Assembly: GCA_028713125.1 (NCBI GenBank)
Contig: JAQTOU010000001.1
Coordinates: 390,273-454,272, forward strand
Source: Elusimicrobiales bacterium
GTDB taxonomy: Bacteria; Elusimicrobiota; Elusimicrobia; Elusimicrobiales; UBA9959
DNA: 64,000 bases
Direction: 5' to 3'
Position 1 is the first letter of the stretch, and each line of letters opens with the position of its first letter. The notes under the pieces were generated by a model that was not told where the DNA came from, searched no databases, and was given only the letters and a program-made list of their open reading frames with translations. Both the position numbers and the translations under genes were made by a program. Positions 48,045 to 57,427 of this stretch are shown piece by piece.

Positions 48045-49262
48045 CTATTTCTGCGACAGCGCTACCAGCCCGGGCAGCTGCTTTCCCTCTATGAACTCGA
48101 GGCTGGCGCCGCCGCCGGTCGAGCAGTGAGAAATATTTTCGGCTTTCACCTTGGCCGTCTTGAGCACGGACAGCGTGTCGCCGCCGCCGAGTATCGTGGT
48201 GGCGCCGTGCCTCGTGGCCTGGGCCATGGCATTGGCCACGGTTATGCTCCCGCTGGCGAAAGCAGGGGTCTCGAAGATGCCGACGGGGCCGTTCCAGAAG
48301 ATGGTCTTGGCCGCCTTGATCTTGTCGGCGAAGAGGAGCTCGGTGCGGGGGCCGATGTCCACCCCTATCCAGCCGTCGGGCACCGCCATGGCCTGGGTGA
48401 CGTCCACTTTCGCGTCGGGCTTTATTTCCTGCACCACGCGGTGGTCCGCGGGGAGGAGCATCTCGACGTTATTGCGGTGCGCTTTCAGGATTATGTTCTT
48501 CGCGTCCTCCACCTTGTCGGCCTCGAGCAGCGAATTGCCTATATTGGTGTTCTGCGCGGCCAGGAAAGTGTAGGCCATGCCGCCGCCGATTATCAAAGTG
48601 TCCACTTTCTCTATCAGGCTGTAAAGCACGCTGATCTTGTCGGAGACCTTGGCCCCGCCGATGATGGCGAGGAAAGGCCGCACGGGGCTGACCATGGTCT
48701 TGTCCAGGTATTCAAGTTCTTTCTGCACCAGGAAGCCGATGGCCCCGGGCAGGAACTTCGCGATGGCCGCGGTGGAAGCATGGGCGCGGTGCAGGGCCCC
48801 GAAAGCCTCCTGCACGAAGAACTCGCCGTGCTTGGCCAGCAATTTCGCGAATTTCTCGTCGTTCTTTTCTTCCTCGGCGTGGTAGCGCAGGTTTTCCAGG
48901 AGGACGATCTCCCCCTTCTTGGCCGCCGCCACAACCTTGTCCGCCTCGGGGCCGACGCAGTCGGAGGCGAAATGGACCTTCACGCCCGCCAGTTTTTCAA
49001 GCGCCGCGACGACGGGCTGAAGACTGTATTTGGGCTCCGGCTTGCCCTTGGGCCTGCCGAGGTGGGCCATCAGCACCACCCTGCAATTCCCCTCCAGGAG
49101 CAGCTTGACGGTCTTCATCGTCTCGCGTATCCGGGTGTCGTCCTTGATGACGCCGTCCTTGATGGGCACGTTATAGTCCACGCGGACCAGGACGTTCTTG
49201 TCTTTCAGGTGGGCGTCCTGCACTTTGGCCAGCTTCAAAACGGTCTTGTTTTCAGTGGGCAT
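48045..49262 (-). CDS. pgk: Phosphoglycerate kinase
   Basis: A 405-residue enzyme interconverting 1,3-bisphosphoglycerate and 3-phosphoglycerate with ATP formation. It has VLVRVDYNVPIKDGVIKDDTRI, LMAHLGRPKGKPEPKYSL, LLENLRYHAEEEKND, AIIGGAKVSDKI, FWNGPVGIFE and the C-terminal GGGDTLSVLK...STGGGASLEFIEGKQLPG. Full length, with all substrate-binding motifs present. It lies 24 bases after the cyclic-DPG-synthetase-like gene. Confidence 0.96.
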   Translation of the reverse strand: MPTENKTVLKLAKVQDAHLKDKNVLVRVDYNVPIKDGVIKDDTRIRETMKTVKLLLEGNCRVVLMAHLGRPKGKPEPKYSLQPVVAALEKLAGVKVHFASDCVGPEADKVVAAAKKGEIVLLENLRYHAEEEKNDEKFAKLLAKHGEFFVQEAFGALHRAHASTAAIAKFLPGAIGFLVQKELEYLDKTMVSPVRPFLAIIGGAKVSDKISVLYSLIEKVDTLIIGGGMAYTFLAAQNTNIGNSLLEADKVEDAKNIILKAHRNNVEMLLPADHRVVQEIKPDAKVDVTQAMAVPDGWIGVDIGPRTELLFADKIKAAKTIFWNGPVGIFETPAFASGSITVANAMAQATRHGATTILGGGDTLSVLKTAKVKAENISHCSTGGGASLEFIEGKQLPGLVALSQK

Positions 49263-49286
49263 AGAAACTCCTGTAAACGGTCAGCG

Positions 49287-50636
49287 TCAGGAAACCAGGG
49301 CCGCCCGGCTCTTGGCGGGTTTTATCTTCAGGGCCTTGGCGACTATCGCCTTCAGCGCGGGCTTGCGCTCCTTGAGCGAATAGTTCACGCGCACCGACGG
49401 TTTGTTGAACTTCAGGTGCTTCGCCAGGTCGATCGGGGTCCCGACCAGGACCAGGTCCGCGGGTATCGCGTTGATGGTCCTGTTCAGCTCCGCCATCTGG
49501 GCGTCGCCGTAGCCCATCGCGGGCAATATTTCCTTAAGCTGCCGGAAGTTCTCGAATACTTTCTTTATGGTCCCGATGGCGTAGGGCCGGGGGTCCACTA
49601 TCGACTTGGCCCCGTATTTCTTGGCCGCGACGTAAGCCGCGCCGTAGGACATGTCGCCGTGGGTAAGCGTGGGGCCGTCCTCTACGACCAGCACTTTCTT
49701 CCCCTTCACCACGTTCGCGCCCTCGATGGCCACGGGGCTTTCCGCCTCGATGATGACGGCCTTCGGGTTCATGAGCTTTATGTTCTCTTTCACCCTGGCT
49801 ATCTGTTCCTTGGTGGCGGTATCGACTTTGTTGATCACGACCACGTCGGCCATGCGCAGGTTCACGGCGCCCGGGTAGTAGGTGGCTTCATTGCCGGCCC
49901 GGAGCGGGTCGGTCACTACGATATGGAGGTCCGGCTTGTAGAAAGACAGGTCGTTATTGCCGCCGTCCCAGAGGATGACGTCGGCTTCTTTCTCGGCGCG
50001 CTTGAGGATCTCGCCGTAGTCGACGCCGGAGTAGATTATATGCCCGGCGGCTATGTGGGGCTCATACTCTTCCATCTCTTCGATGGTGCACTTGTGCTTC
50101 TTGAGATCGGCGAGGGTCTCGTAGCGCTGCCAGGTCTGGGCCACCAGGTCGCCGTAGGGCATCGGGTGGCGTATGGCCACCACTTTCTTGCCCATGGACT
50201 TGAGGAGGTCCGCTATATAGCGCGTGGTCTGGCTCTTGCCGCAGCCGGTGCGCACGGCGCAGACGGAGATCACGGGCTTGCTTGATTTTATATAGGTATG
50301 GTCGCCGCTGAGCAGCTTGAAGTCCGCGCCGCAGGCGAGGGCGAGGGAGCCCTTGGCCATCACGGTGTCGAAAGCCACGTCGGAGTAGGAGAACACGACC
50401 TCGTCCACTTTCAGCTTCTTGATGAGCGCCGGCATTTCTTTCTCTTCGTAAATATTTATGCCGTTCGGGTACAGCTTGCCGGAAAGCTCTTTGGGATACT
50501 TGCGGCCCGCTATATTGGGGATCTGGTACGCCGTGAACGCCACCACTTCGCAGGAAGCGTTGTCGCGGTAGTAGACATTGAAGTTATGGAAGTCGCGGCC
50601 CGCGGCTCCCATGATCAGAACTCTTTTCTTAGCCAT
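49287..50636 (-). CDS. Cyclic 2,3-diphosphoglycerate synthetase-like P-loop protein (COG2403 type)
   Basis: A 449-residue cytoplasmic protein. The N-terminal part (KRVLIMGAAGRDFHNFNVYYRDN) is nucleotide-fold-like. A P-loop AVRTGCGKSQTTRYIADLL lies near residue 128, followed by WDGGNNDLSFYKPDLHIVVTDPLR, VVINKVDTA (NKxD-like) and VLVVEDGPTLTHGDMSYGAA. These are features of the COG2403 'predicted GTPase' group that includes the archaeal cyclic 2,3-diphosphoglycerate synthetase. Its place between gap and pgk, which act on 1,3-bisphosphoglycerate, supports a phosphoglycerate-related role. Whether it makes cyclic DPG here is inferred. Confidence 0.75.
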   Translation of the reverse strand: MAKKRVLIMGAAGRDFHNFNVYYRDNASCEVVAFTAYQIPNIAGRKYPKELSGKLYPNGINIYEEKEMPALIKKLKVDEVVFSYSDVAFDTVMAKGSLALACGADFKLLSGDHTYIKSSKPVISVCAVRTGCGKSQTTRYIADLLKSMGKKVVAIRHPMPYGDLVAQTWQRYETLADLKKHKCTIEEMEEYEPHIAAGHIIYSGVDYGEILKRAEKEADVILWDGGNNDLSFYKPDLHIVVTDPLRAGNEATYYPGAVNLRMADVVVINKVDTATKEQIARVKENIKLMNPKAVIIEAESPVAIEGANVVKGKKVLVVEDGPTLTHGDMSYGAAYVAAKKYGAKSIVDPRPYAIGTIKKVFENFRQLKEILPAMGYGDAQMAELNRTINAIPADLVLVGTPIDLAKHLKFNKPSVRVNYSLKERKPALKAIVAKALKIKPAKSRAALVS

Positions 50637-50718
50637 CGTAGCTCTCCTGTCGTGAACATAACAAAGCCGGGCGCCTTGGGGGCGGCGCGCGGCGCCGACC
50701 CGACACCCAGGCGGTAAA

Positions 50719-51807
<1,089 letters not shown>

Positions 51808-51842
51808 TTAACAAATCTATTAAAGCGACCGCAGAATAATTG

Positions 51843-51856
51843 TAGCAAATTTGCTA
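51843..51856. promoter_or_regulatory. Perfect 14-bp palindrome between gap and the O-antigen ligase gene
   Basis: TAGCAAATTTGCTA is a perfect inverted repeat in the divergent promoter region. It is AT-rich and lies 72 bases before the gap ATG, where a repressor or activator of glycolysis might bind. The regulator is unknown. Confidence 0.45.
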
Positions 51857-51922
51857 TTTCCCGGACTTAAGGTCCGTTAATCCGCAACTTGATATAACGG
51901 GCTGACCCCGATTGCTTTTTAC

Positions 51923-51928
51923 TATAAT
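51923..51928 (+). promoter_or_regulatory. -10 box of leaderless ligase promoter
   Basis: TATAAT, seven bases (CATATTT), then the ATG at 51936. No ribosome-binding site is present. Confidence 0.55.
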
Positions 51929-51935
51929 CATATTT

Positions 51936-53174
51936 ATGGATCCATCCATGAAAAGCGCCGCGACGGACCGGTATATCTCCTTAGGCCTGGGTCTTTTCGC
52001 CTTTTCCGTTATATTTTCGGTGACCGCCGTCGAGGCCGCCCTTCTCCTGGTGCTCGCGCTGGTTTTATTCAAGAAGCGCGCCGAAGGTTCCCTCCCCTCC
52101 CTTAAGGCGGACCTTTACGGCCATCCGCTCTTCCTCCCCTGGATGCTCTACCTGGGCGTCTGCCTGCTTACGGCGCTTACGGCCTACTACCCGGTCAAAG
52201 GCCTGGGCCAGGTGAACTCCGACTTCCTCAAGTACGTCTGTTTATCCACGCTCCTGCTGGCCGTAAAAAAAGAACACCTGTCCAGGCTGGCGGCGATATA
52301 TACGCTTACGGCCTTCGTCTTCGCGCTTATAGGCATCGCGGAAGTGGTCCGCTCTATAGCGGTCGGGGACCTGACGATAACCCGCGCCAACGCCTTTATG
52401 AACGCCGTAAGATACAGCGAAGTAATGACCATCGCTCTCACTTTGATAATCAGCCGCCTCCTCCTGCCGGTCAATGAGGTCTTCCGCGGAGAACAGCTGC
52501 TTTACAAACTGGCCGCCTTGCCGGTTTTTACGGCCATAACCCTGACCCAGACCCGCGGCTCATACCTGGGCCTCATTACCCTTGTGGCCGTTATGGCCTG
52601 GTTCGGCGGCGCGGCAAGGAAGAAAATGGCCGCCATTACCGCCGTCATGCTTGTCGCGGCGGCGCTGCTTGTAATGAACAATCCTTCGCTAAAAACCCGC
52701 TTATCCGCCATGGCAAACCCCCGCCAGGGGGATTTCGCCATAGGCAGCCCCTCCACCGGGATAAACATCCGCAAGGAGCTCTGGAAACTGGGTTTCACAA
52801 TGCTTAAAGCCCACCCGGTGGTGGGAGTAGGACCGGACAATGTCAAGAAAGTGTTCACAAGGTTCCACCCCGAGCCAGTAGGCTACGAGGGGATCTGGGG
52901 CAGCCTGCACAACCTCTACATCCACCAGGCCGCCGAGCGCGGCCTATTAGGGCTGGGCGCTCTATTGCTTCTCTTCTGGACCATGTTCCGTTTTGCCCTG
53001 GAACGATTCAGAAAAGCAAGGAGCCCTTACGCTCTTTGGGCGCTGTGCGCCCTGCCCGTTTACTATGTAATGAACCTCACCGAGATCTCTTTCCAGCACG
53101 TGCACACGGCCTTCGCCATTTTCCTGGCGCTGGCTTTCTCGGCCGCGGCTGTCGAGGAGAAGTTAAGCAGTTAA
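51936..53174 (+). CDS. O-antigen ligase (WaaL/Wzy_C family)
   Basis: A 412-residue membrane protein with 10-12 helices and one large periplasmic loop (about 255-320) containing a conserved HPVVGVGPDNVKK and HNLYIHQAAERGLLG block. The TQTRGSYLGL motif near residue 202 is typical of the Wzy_C/WaaL family. It should join undecaprenyl-linked glycan to lipid A core. A related O-antigen polymerase role cannot be excluded, but a separate polymerase candidate lies at 60648. The ATG at 51936 follows a TATAAT box. Its end overlaps the convergent sugar transferase gene by 12 bases. Confidence 0.82.
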   Translation: MDPSMKSAATDRYISLGLGLFAFSVIFSVTAVEAALLLVLALVLFKKRAEGSLPSLKADLYGHPLFLPWMLYLGVCLLTALTAYYPVKGLGQVNSDFLKYVCLSTLLLAVKKEHLSRLAAIYTLTAFVFALIGIAEVVRSIAVGDLTITRANAFMNAVRYSEVMTIALTLIISRLLLPVNEVFRGEQLLYKLAALPVFTAITLTQTRGSYLGLITLVAVMAWFGGAARKKMAAITAVMLVAAALLVMNNPSLKTRLSAMANPRQGDFAIGSPSTGINIRKELWKLGFTMLKAHPVVGVGPDNVKKVFTRFHPEPVGYEGIWGSLHNLYIHQAAERGLLGLGALLLLFWTMFRFALERFRKARSPYALWALCALPVYYVMNLTEISFQHVHTAFAIFLALAFSAAAVEEKLSS

Positions 53175-54569
53175 CGCCGTTTTACCCGCCATCCCGGCGT
53201 CTTTCTGGAATACCCTGCGGAAAGTCCTTAAAATAATACCGAGGTCTATGGCCAGCGACATGTTCTTGACATAGTACAGGTCGTAGTGCAGCTTCTCGAG
53301 CGACTCGGCCTCGCTGGAAGTGGCGTGGTAATTTATCTGCGCCCAGCCGGTAACGCCGGGCTTTATCAGGTGCCGCAGATGATAGTGCGGCACATTGCGT
53401 TCAAGGATCTCCACTTCGCGCGTCCACTCCGGGCGCGGGCCCACGAGAGACATGTCGCCCTTGAGCACGTTCCACAGCTGCGGGATCTCGTCCAGGCGCG
53501 TCCCGCGCAGGAACCTTCCGAGCCTGGTAATGCGGGAATCGTTCCGCTCCGCCTTGTAAAGAGGGCCCGCCTTGTCGGCCCCGTAGACCATGGTGCGGAA
53601 CTTCCAGATCATGAACCTCCGGCCCAGGTGCCCCACCCGCTCCTGCATGAAGAAAACATGGGAGTGAAAGCCTCCCCCCAGCTTCACGGCGGCACTGACC
53701 GCTACGGACAAAGGGAGCGTCACGATAAGGCCCGCTATGGAAAATACGATATCCAGCGCCCGCTTCAGAACCGCGTAGAACGGGTTATTTTTATGAAGAA
53801 CGTTGCTAAGAAGCCAGCTTGGCTTCGCGGCGTGCTCGGGCGGGATCTTGCCGTAAATATCCTCGTAGAAATCCAGGTGGGTTATTATAGGTATCTCTTC
53901 CATCACGGCCGTAGAAAGCAGAAGTCCCTCCATGGCGGGGTTCTTCTCGGCGTCCTCGGCGTCCACCACCAGCAGGTCTATTTTCCGCGACAGATCGCCG
54001 CAGGTACTGCCATTAGGCCGCCAGTAACCGCCTTCCCCGACCCCTACGGCTTTAAGTTCCGGCAGGGGCACTACCGTGAAACCCAAATGCGGGGTGCAGC
54101 CGAGATCCTTCTTTATCTCCTCCACCAGCGGATTGCTCCCCAGGAAGGCGACTCTCTGCGCCAGGAACTTCGAGAGTATGGCCCTGGTCCAGACCCGGCG
54201 CCAGGCCGTAGCCAGTATATGCATGTAAAGGATCGTCAGGAACAAATGCGTCTTCGGCGTCAGCCCGAGCTGCAGGTAAAAAGCGTAAAAAAGCGCGCTG
54301 GCCGCGGCGAGGTTGACCGCAAAAGCTATGAGGGCCGAATTTATAAGGTTAATGAGTTTGTTTATACGCCTGACGTCATAAAAACCCACGGCGTAATAAA
54401 CTCCGGCCAGCACGGGGACAAAAACAGAGAACACCTTTACATGCTCCAAGAAGAAATCCAGCGGGATAAGACTGAACCGCCGCGTTATCAGGGCAAGCGC
54501 CAGCGCCGCGTAAAAAAGCGGTATATCGCCCAGGAAAAGCAGGAAACTGCGCCACCTGAAAATGAACAT
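53163..54569 (-). CDS. Polyprenyl-phosphate sugar-phosphotransferase (WbaP/WcaJ type)
   Basis: A 468-residue initiating enzyme of O-antigen or exopolysaccharide synthesis. Four or five N-terminal membrane helices (to about residue 125) and a central Rossmann-like domain precede the bacterial sugar transferase domain (from about 265). That domain reads KRALDIVFSIAGLIVTLPLS, FFMQERVGHLGRRFMIWKFRTM, LGRFLRGTRLDEIPQLWNVLKGDMSLVGPRPEW and HLIKPGVTGWAQINY. It moves a sugar-1-phosphate to undecaprenyl phosphate at the inner membrane. A five-codon reading frame overlaps its start codon (TAATG). Confidence 0.88.
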   Translation of the reverse strand: MFIFRWRSFLLFLGDIPLFYAALALALITRRFSLIPLDFFLEHVKVFSVFVPVLAGVYYAVGFYDVRRINKLINLINSALIAFAVNLAAASALFYAFYLQLGLTPKTHLFLTILYMHILATAWRRVWTRAILSKFLAQRVAFLGSNPLVEEIKKDLGCTPHLGFTVVPLPELKAVGVGEGGYWRPNGSTCGDLSRKIDLLVVDAEDAEKNPAMEGLLLSTAVMEEIPIITHLDFYEDIYGKIPPEHAAKPSWLLSNVLHKNNPFYAVLKRALDIVFSIAGLIVTLPLSVAVSAAVKLGGGFHSHVFFMQERVGHLGRRFMIWKFRTMVYGADKAGPLYKAERNDSRITRLGRFLRGTRLDEIPQLWNVLKGDMSLVGPRPEWTREVEILERNVPHYHLRHLIKPGVTGWAQINYHATSSEAESLEKLHYDLYYVKNMSLAIDLGIILRTFRRVFQKDAGMAGKTALTA

Positions 54570-54586
54570 TAATTTAAACCCGCCAT
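54569..54586 (-). CDS. Five-codon leader frame overlapping the sugar transferase start
   Basis: ATG GCG GGT TTA AAT TAA (M-A-G-L-N) ends in TAATG, sharing its final A with the ATG of the sugar transferase. Its own ATG is six bases after a TATAAT, as for the leaderless genes. Leaderless initiation here and reinitiation at TAATG would give coupled translation. No homology can be judged at this length. Confidence 0.35.
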   Translation of the reverse strand: MAGLN

Positions 54587-54592
54587 GAACTG

Positions 54593-54598
54593 ATTATA
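54593..54598 (-). promoter_or_regulatory. Internal -10 box ahead of the sugar transferase gene
   Basis: TATAAT on the minus strand overlaps the last codons of the upstream glycosyltransferase gene. It is followed by CAGTTC and the ATG of the five-codon frame at 54586. No clear -35 is seen. Confidence 0.4.
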
Positions 54599-55814
54599 TA
54601 ACTTTATGCCGCGTCCCATTTTCCAGAACCGAGCGTATGCCCGCCTCTATCTTTTCCCGGTCATACTCCGCTTCAAGCAGTTGACGGGCGTTCTCGGCGA
54701 AGCCGGCAAGGCCGGTCTCCCTCCTGGCATAAAATTCAAGAAAGCCGTCCCGTATGGACTCCGGGCTGTCCGGGTCGGCGCAGATCCCTATCTTATACTT
54801 CTCCACCAGGCCGCGGACCTCGCCGTTCATCACGGCGAAAACCGGCTTATGAAAAGCCAGGTAAGCCTGGAACTTCGCGGGCACGGTCAGGGCGAGCCCG
54901 GGGGCATTGTTCAGCGAGATTATCATGACGTCGCTGGGCCTGAAAAAAGCCGGCATATCGCCGCTTTTCCGCCGGCCCCAGAAAACTACGCCGCTGATGC
55001 CCTCTTCCTTCGCGATCCCTTTCAGGGTCTCCAGGTGGGAGCCGTCGCCGACGATATTAAGCCTGAGGCCGGACCGCAGCCTTGAAGCGAGGCCGAAGCC
55101 GCGCAGCACGTTCTCCAGGTTCTGAAGCTTCCCGATATTGCCGGCGAAAGTGAAATTAAAACCCTCCGGAAGCTTCTCCGTTTCCGTTCCGCCGTCCGGA
55201 GCGACGGTGGGCCAATTCGGGAAATGCCTTATCTCCCGGCCGGGAACATATTCCCCGATGCGGCGGGCGAACCCCTCGCAGGAAACCAGGATATTGTCGC
55301 AGTTACGGTAGATAAAGCGGATGATCAGGCCGAGGAACCCCTCTAGCAGGCGGGTCTTTTTAAAGCCGTAAGCGTAGACCATGTCAGGCCAGATATCCTG
55401 CGTCCAGATGGTCACCGGTACGCCGTAGACCTTGCGGGCGAGCACCGCCGGGAGCGCCAGCGTCAGCGGCCCGGTCTGGTAGACGAAGATCCTGTCATAG
55501 CCGCGCGCCTTGAAAAGCGCGGCCAGGCAGCCGGTGACCGCGAAGCTCAGGTAATTAAGCAGCTTGAAGAAAAGGGAATCCCTGTAGCCCGTTACCGTGA
55601 AGAAGCGGAAGATATTTATATTCTTCCACCGTTCCGTCGAGAATATCTTATTCGAATAGCCAGGAAAGATCGCCCCGGCCGGATAACTGGGCGCCTGGGT
55701 GAGCACGTCCACCTGCAGGTCGCCGGCCGCCCACTCCGCGGCCAGGCCGTTGATTATGAATTCTTCCGGGTAAAACCTTTCGGTGATTATAAGGATCTTA
55801 AGTTTTTCCGGCAT
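54594..55814 (-). CDS. GT4 family glycosyltransferase (WcaI-like)
   Basis: A 406-residue GT-B enzyme. The N-terminal half has KILIITERFYPEEFIINGLAAEWA, VDVLTQAPSYPAG and VTIWTQDIWPDMVYAYGF, a pattern seen in WcaI/WbuB-type enzymes that add a sugar to a lipid-linked intermediate. The GT4 half has FTFAGNIGKLQNLENVLRGF, LNIVGDGSHLETL and VPAKFQAYLAFHKPVFAV. It lies 26 bases after the cupin gene in the O-antigen cluster and probably uses the sugar made by the genes upstream. Confidence 0.86.
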   Translation of the reverse strand: MPEKLKILIITERFYPEEFIINGLAAEWAAGDLQVDVLTQAPSYPAGAIFPGYSNKIFSTERWKNINIFRFFTVTGYRDSLFFKLLNYLSFAVTGCLAALFKARGYDRIFVYQTGPLTLALPAVLARKVYGVPVTIWTQDIWPDMVYAYGFKKTRLLEGFLGLIIRFIYRNCDNILVSCEGFARRIGEYVPGREIRHFPNWPTVAPDGGTETEKLPEGFNFTFAGNIGKLQNLENVLRGFGLASRLRSGLRLNIVGDGSHLETLKGIAKEEGISGVVFWGRRKSGDMPAFFRPSDVMIISLNNAPGLALTVPAKFQAYLAFHKPVFAVMNGEVRGLVEKYKIGICADPDSPESIRDGFLEFYARRETGLAGFAENARQLLEAEYDREKIEAGIRSVLENGTRHKVI

Positions 55815-55840
55815 ATGGAGATCGGCTGGCGTCGCTTCCG

Positions 55841-56275
55841 TTAGCCCGGTTTATAATCGCTGAAATCGGCGTCGTGCTCGTCGTTCATTTCGGGGGTCCA
55901 CGCGGGGTTCGGCATATTCAGCACGAAAGCTTCCCCTTCGCCGGAGTTGATCACCAGCGAGGGAACCCCCGTCGGGACTTCCACGGAGAGATACTCGTGG
56001 TTTTCGCCGGAAAAGAACTCTTTATACCCCTCGGGCGTCTTTAGAACTATTTTAACGTCGCCCTTTATGCAGGTGAAAAAGCCGGTGCGGATGAAATGAA
56101 GGTGGGGCGCCTTCTTCTCGCCGGGAGAGATGACCGTAAGGTAAACCTGCTTCGGCTCGGCGCCCTTGGGGAAAAGCCCGTCGTTAACATTATAAAGCGG
56201 GACAAGGTAGCCGTTAGCGGCGCCGGTTTTATGCTTCGTGATGAACTTAGGATGCTTCTGTGTCCTGATCTCCAT
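55841..56275 (-). CDS. Cupin-fold sugar-nucleotide protein (WxcM/CapF C-terminal-like)
   Basis: A 144-residue single-cupin protein: VYLTVISPGEKKAPHLHFIRTGFFTCIKGDVKIVL carries a HxH-type core (PHLHF), and later come EYLSVEVPTGVPSLVIN and FVLNMPNPAWTPEMNDEHDADF. It resembles RmlC/WxcM-like cupins and the C-terminal cupin domain of CapF (FnlB). It lies 5 bases from the wecB-like gene. With a separate RmlD-like reductase at 58457 it may supply the epimerase half of a split CapF-type enzyme. That is inference. Confidence 0.72.
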   Translation of the reverse strand: MEIRTQKHPKFITKHKTGAANGYLVPLYNVNDGLFPKGAEPKQVYLTVISPGEKKAPHLHFIRTGFFTCIKGDVKIVLKTPEGYKEFFSGENHEYLSVEVPTGVPSLVINSGEGEAFVLNMPNPAWTPEMNDEHDADFSDYKPG

Positions 56276-56280
56276 ATTTA

Positions 56281-57414
56281 TCAGACCTGGCGGCGCCAGA
56301 CCGTGCGGTTGATATAGTCGGTATAGCTCAGGATTATGCGCAGGACCTTTTTTGAGACATTGTCCGTATCGTAGTCATGGACAAGTCGGAAACGGCGCTC
56401 GGCGGCGGAATGCTGCTTCACGACCACGTCCACGGATTCGAGCACGCGCTCGGTCTTGAGGCCGCACATTATCAGCGTGCCCTCGTCCATCCCCTCGGGG
56501 CGCTCGTGCGCCTGGCGGATGGTGACGGCGGGCACGTTCAGGATGGTGGATTCCTCGGTTATCGTGCCGCTGTCGGAGACCACGCAGAAAGCGCTGAGCT
56601 GGAGCTTTACATAGTCGTAAAAGCCGAGCGGCTTCAGGAAGCTTATGCGCTTGTCCAGGCCTTTCATCCCGAGCTCCTCGAGCTTCTTGCGGGTGCGCGG
56701 GTGGGTGGAAACTATCACCTGCATCGAATATTTCCTGGCGAGAGCGTTCAGGGACCCGAGGAGGTTTTTGAAATTCTCGGGGCTGTCTATGTTCTCCTCG
56801 CGGTGCGTGCTGACCACGAAATAAGCGTGTTCCTTCAGCTTCAGGCGCTTAAGCACGTCGGACTTGAGGATCTTCGGCATATAATGCGCCAGGACTTCCT
56901 TCATCGGCGAGCCGGTCTTTATCACTGTTTCCGGGCGTATCCCTTCGGAGATGAGATACCGGCGGGCGTGCTCGGTCAGCGTCATGTTTATATCGCTCAG
57001 ATGGTCCACCACCTTGCGGTTCAGCTCCTCGGGCACGCGCTGGTCGAAGGAGCGGTTCCCGGCTTCCATATGGAACACGGGGATCTTGCGGCGCTTCGCC
57101 GGCATCACTGAAAGGCAGCTGTTGGTGTCGCCGTAAAGCAAAATGCAGTCGGGCTGCTCCTTCTCCATGACCTCGTCGGCCTTAGCGATGATATTGCCTA
57201 TGGTGGCCGCCAGGGTCTTGCCCACGGAGTCCAGGAAATAATCAGGCTTGCGGATGCCGAGCTCTTTGAAGAAGATCTCGTTCAGCTCGTAATCGTAATT
57301 CTGGCCGGTATGCACGATAACGTGCTTGACGTGCTCCTCCAGCTCCGCCATCACGCGGCTGAGCTTGATGATTTCCGGCCTGGTCCCGACGATGGTCATT
57401 ACTTTCAAAGGCAT
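56281..57414 (-). CDS. UDP-N-acetylglucosamine 2-epimerase family (WecB/CapG/FnlC-like)
   Basis: A 377-residue GT-B-fold epimerase: MPLKVMTIVGTRPEIIKLSRV, HTGQNYDYELNEIFFKELGIRKPDYFL, LLYGDTNSCLSVMPAKRRKIPVFHMEAGNRSFDQRVPEE, VSTHREENID and VVSDSGTITEESTILNVPAVTIRQAHERPEG. In the FnlABC/CapEFG and WbvBRD pathways the same family does the final C2 epimerisation of a 6-deoxy UDP-HexNAc. Its neighbour FnlA-like dehydratase supports that use over plain ManNAc synthesis. Confidence 0.88.
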   Translation of the reverse strand: MPLKVMTIVGTRPEIIKLSRVMAELEEHVKHVIVHTGQNYDYELNEIFFKELGIRKPDYFLDSVGKTLAATIGNIIAKADEVMEKEQPDCILLYGDTNSCLSVMPAKRRKIPVFHMEAGNRSFDQRVPEELNRKVVDHLSDINMTLTEHARRYLISEGIRPETVIKTGSPMKEVLAHYMPKILKSDVLKRLKLKEHAYFVVSTHREENIDSPENFKNLLGSLNALARKYSMQVIVSTHPRTRKKLEELGMKGLDKRISFLKPLGFYDYVKLQLSAFCVVSDSGTITEESTILNVPAVTIRQAHERPEGMDEGTLIMCGLKTERVLESVDVVVKQHSAAERRFRLVHDYDTDNVSKKVLRIILSYTDYINRTVWRRQV

Positions 57415-57427
57415 AAGGTCTCCAAGT

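Noticed and set aside
48126-50285. A 719-codon open frame on the plus strand
   Set aside because: It is antisense to pgk and the cDPG-synthetase-like gene, both clearly coding, and its translation is a low-complexity His/Gly/Val-rich product typical of the reverse of GC-rich genes.
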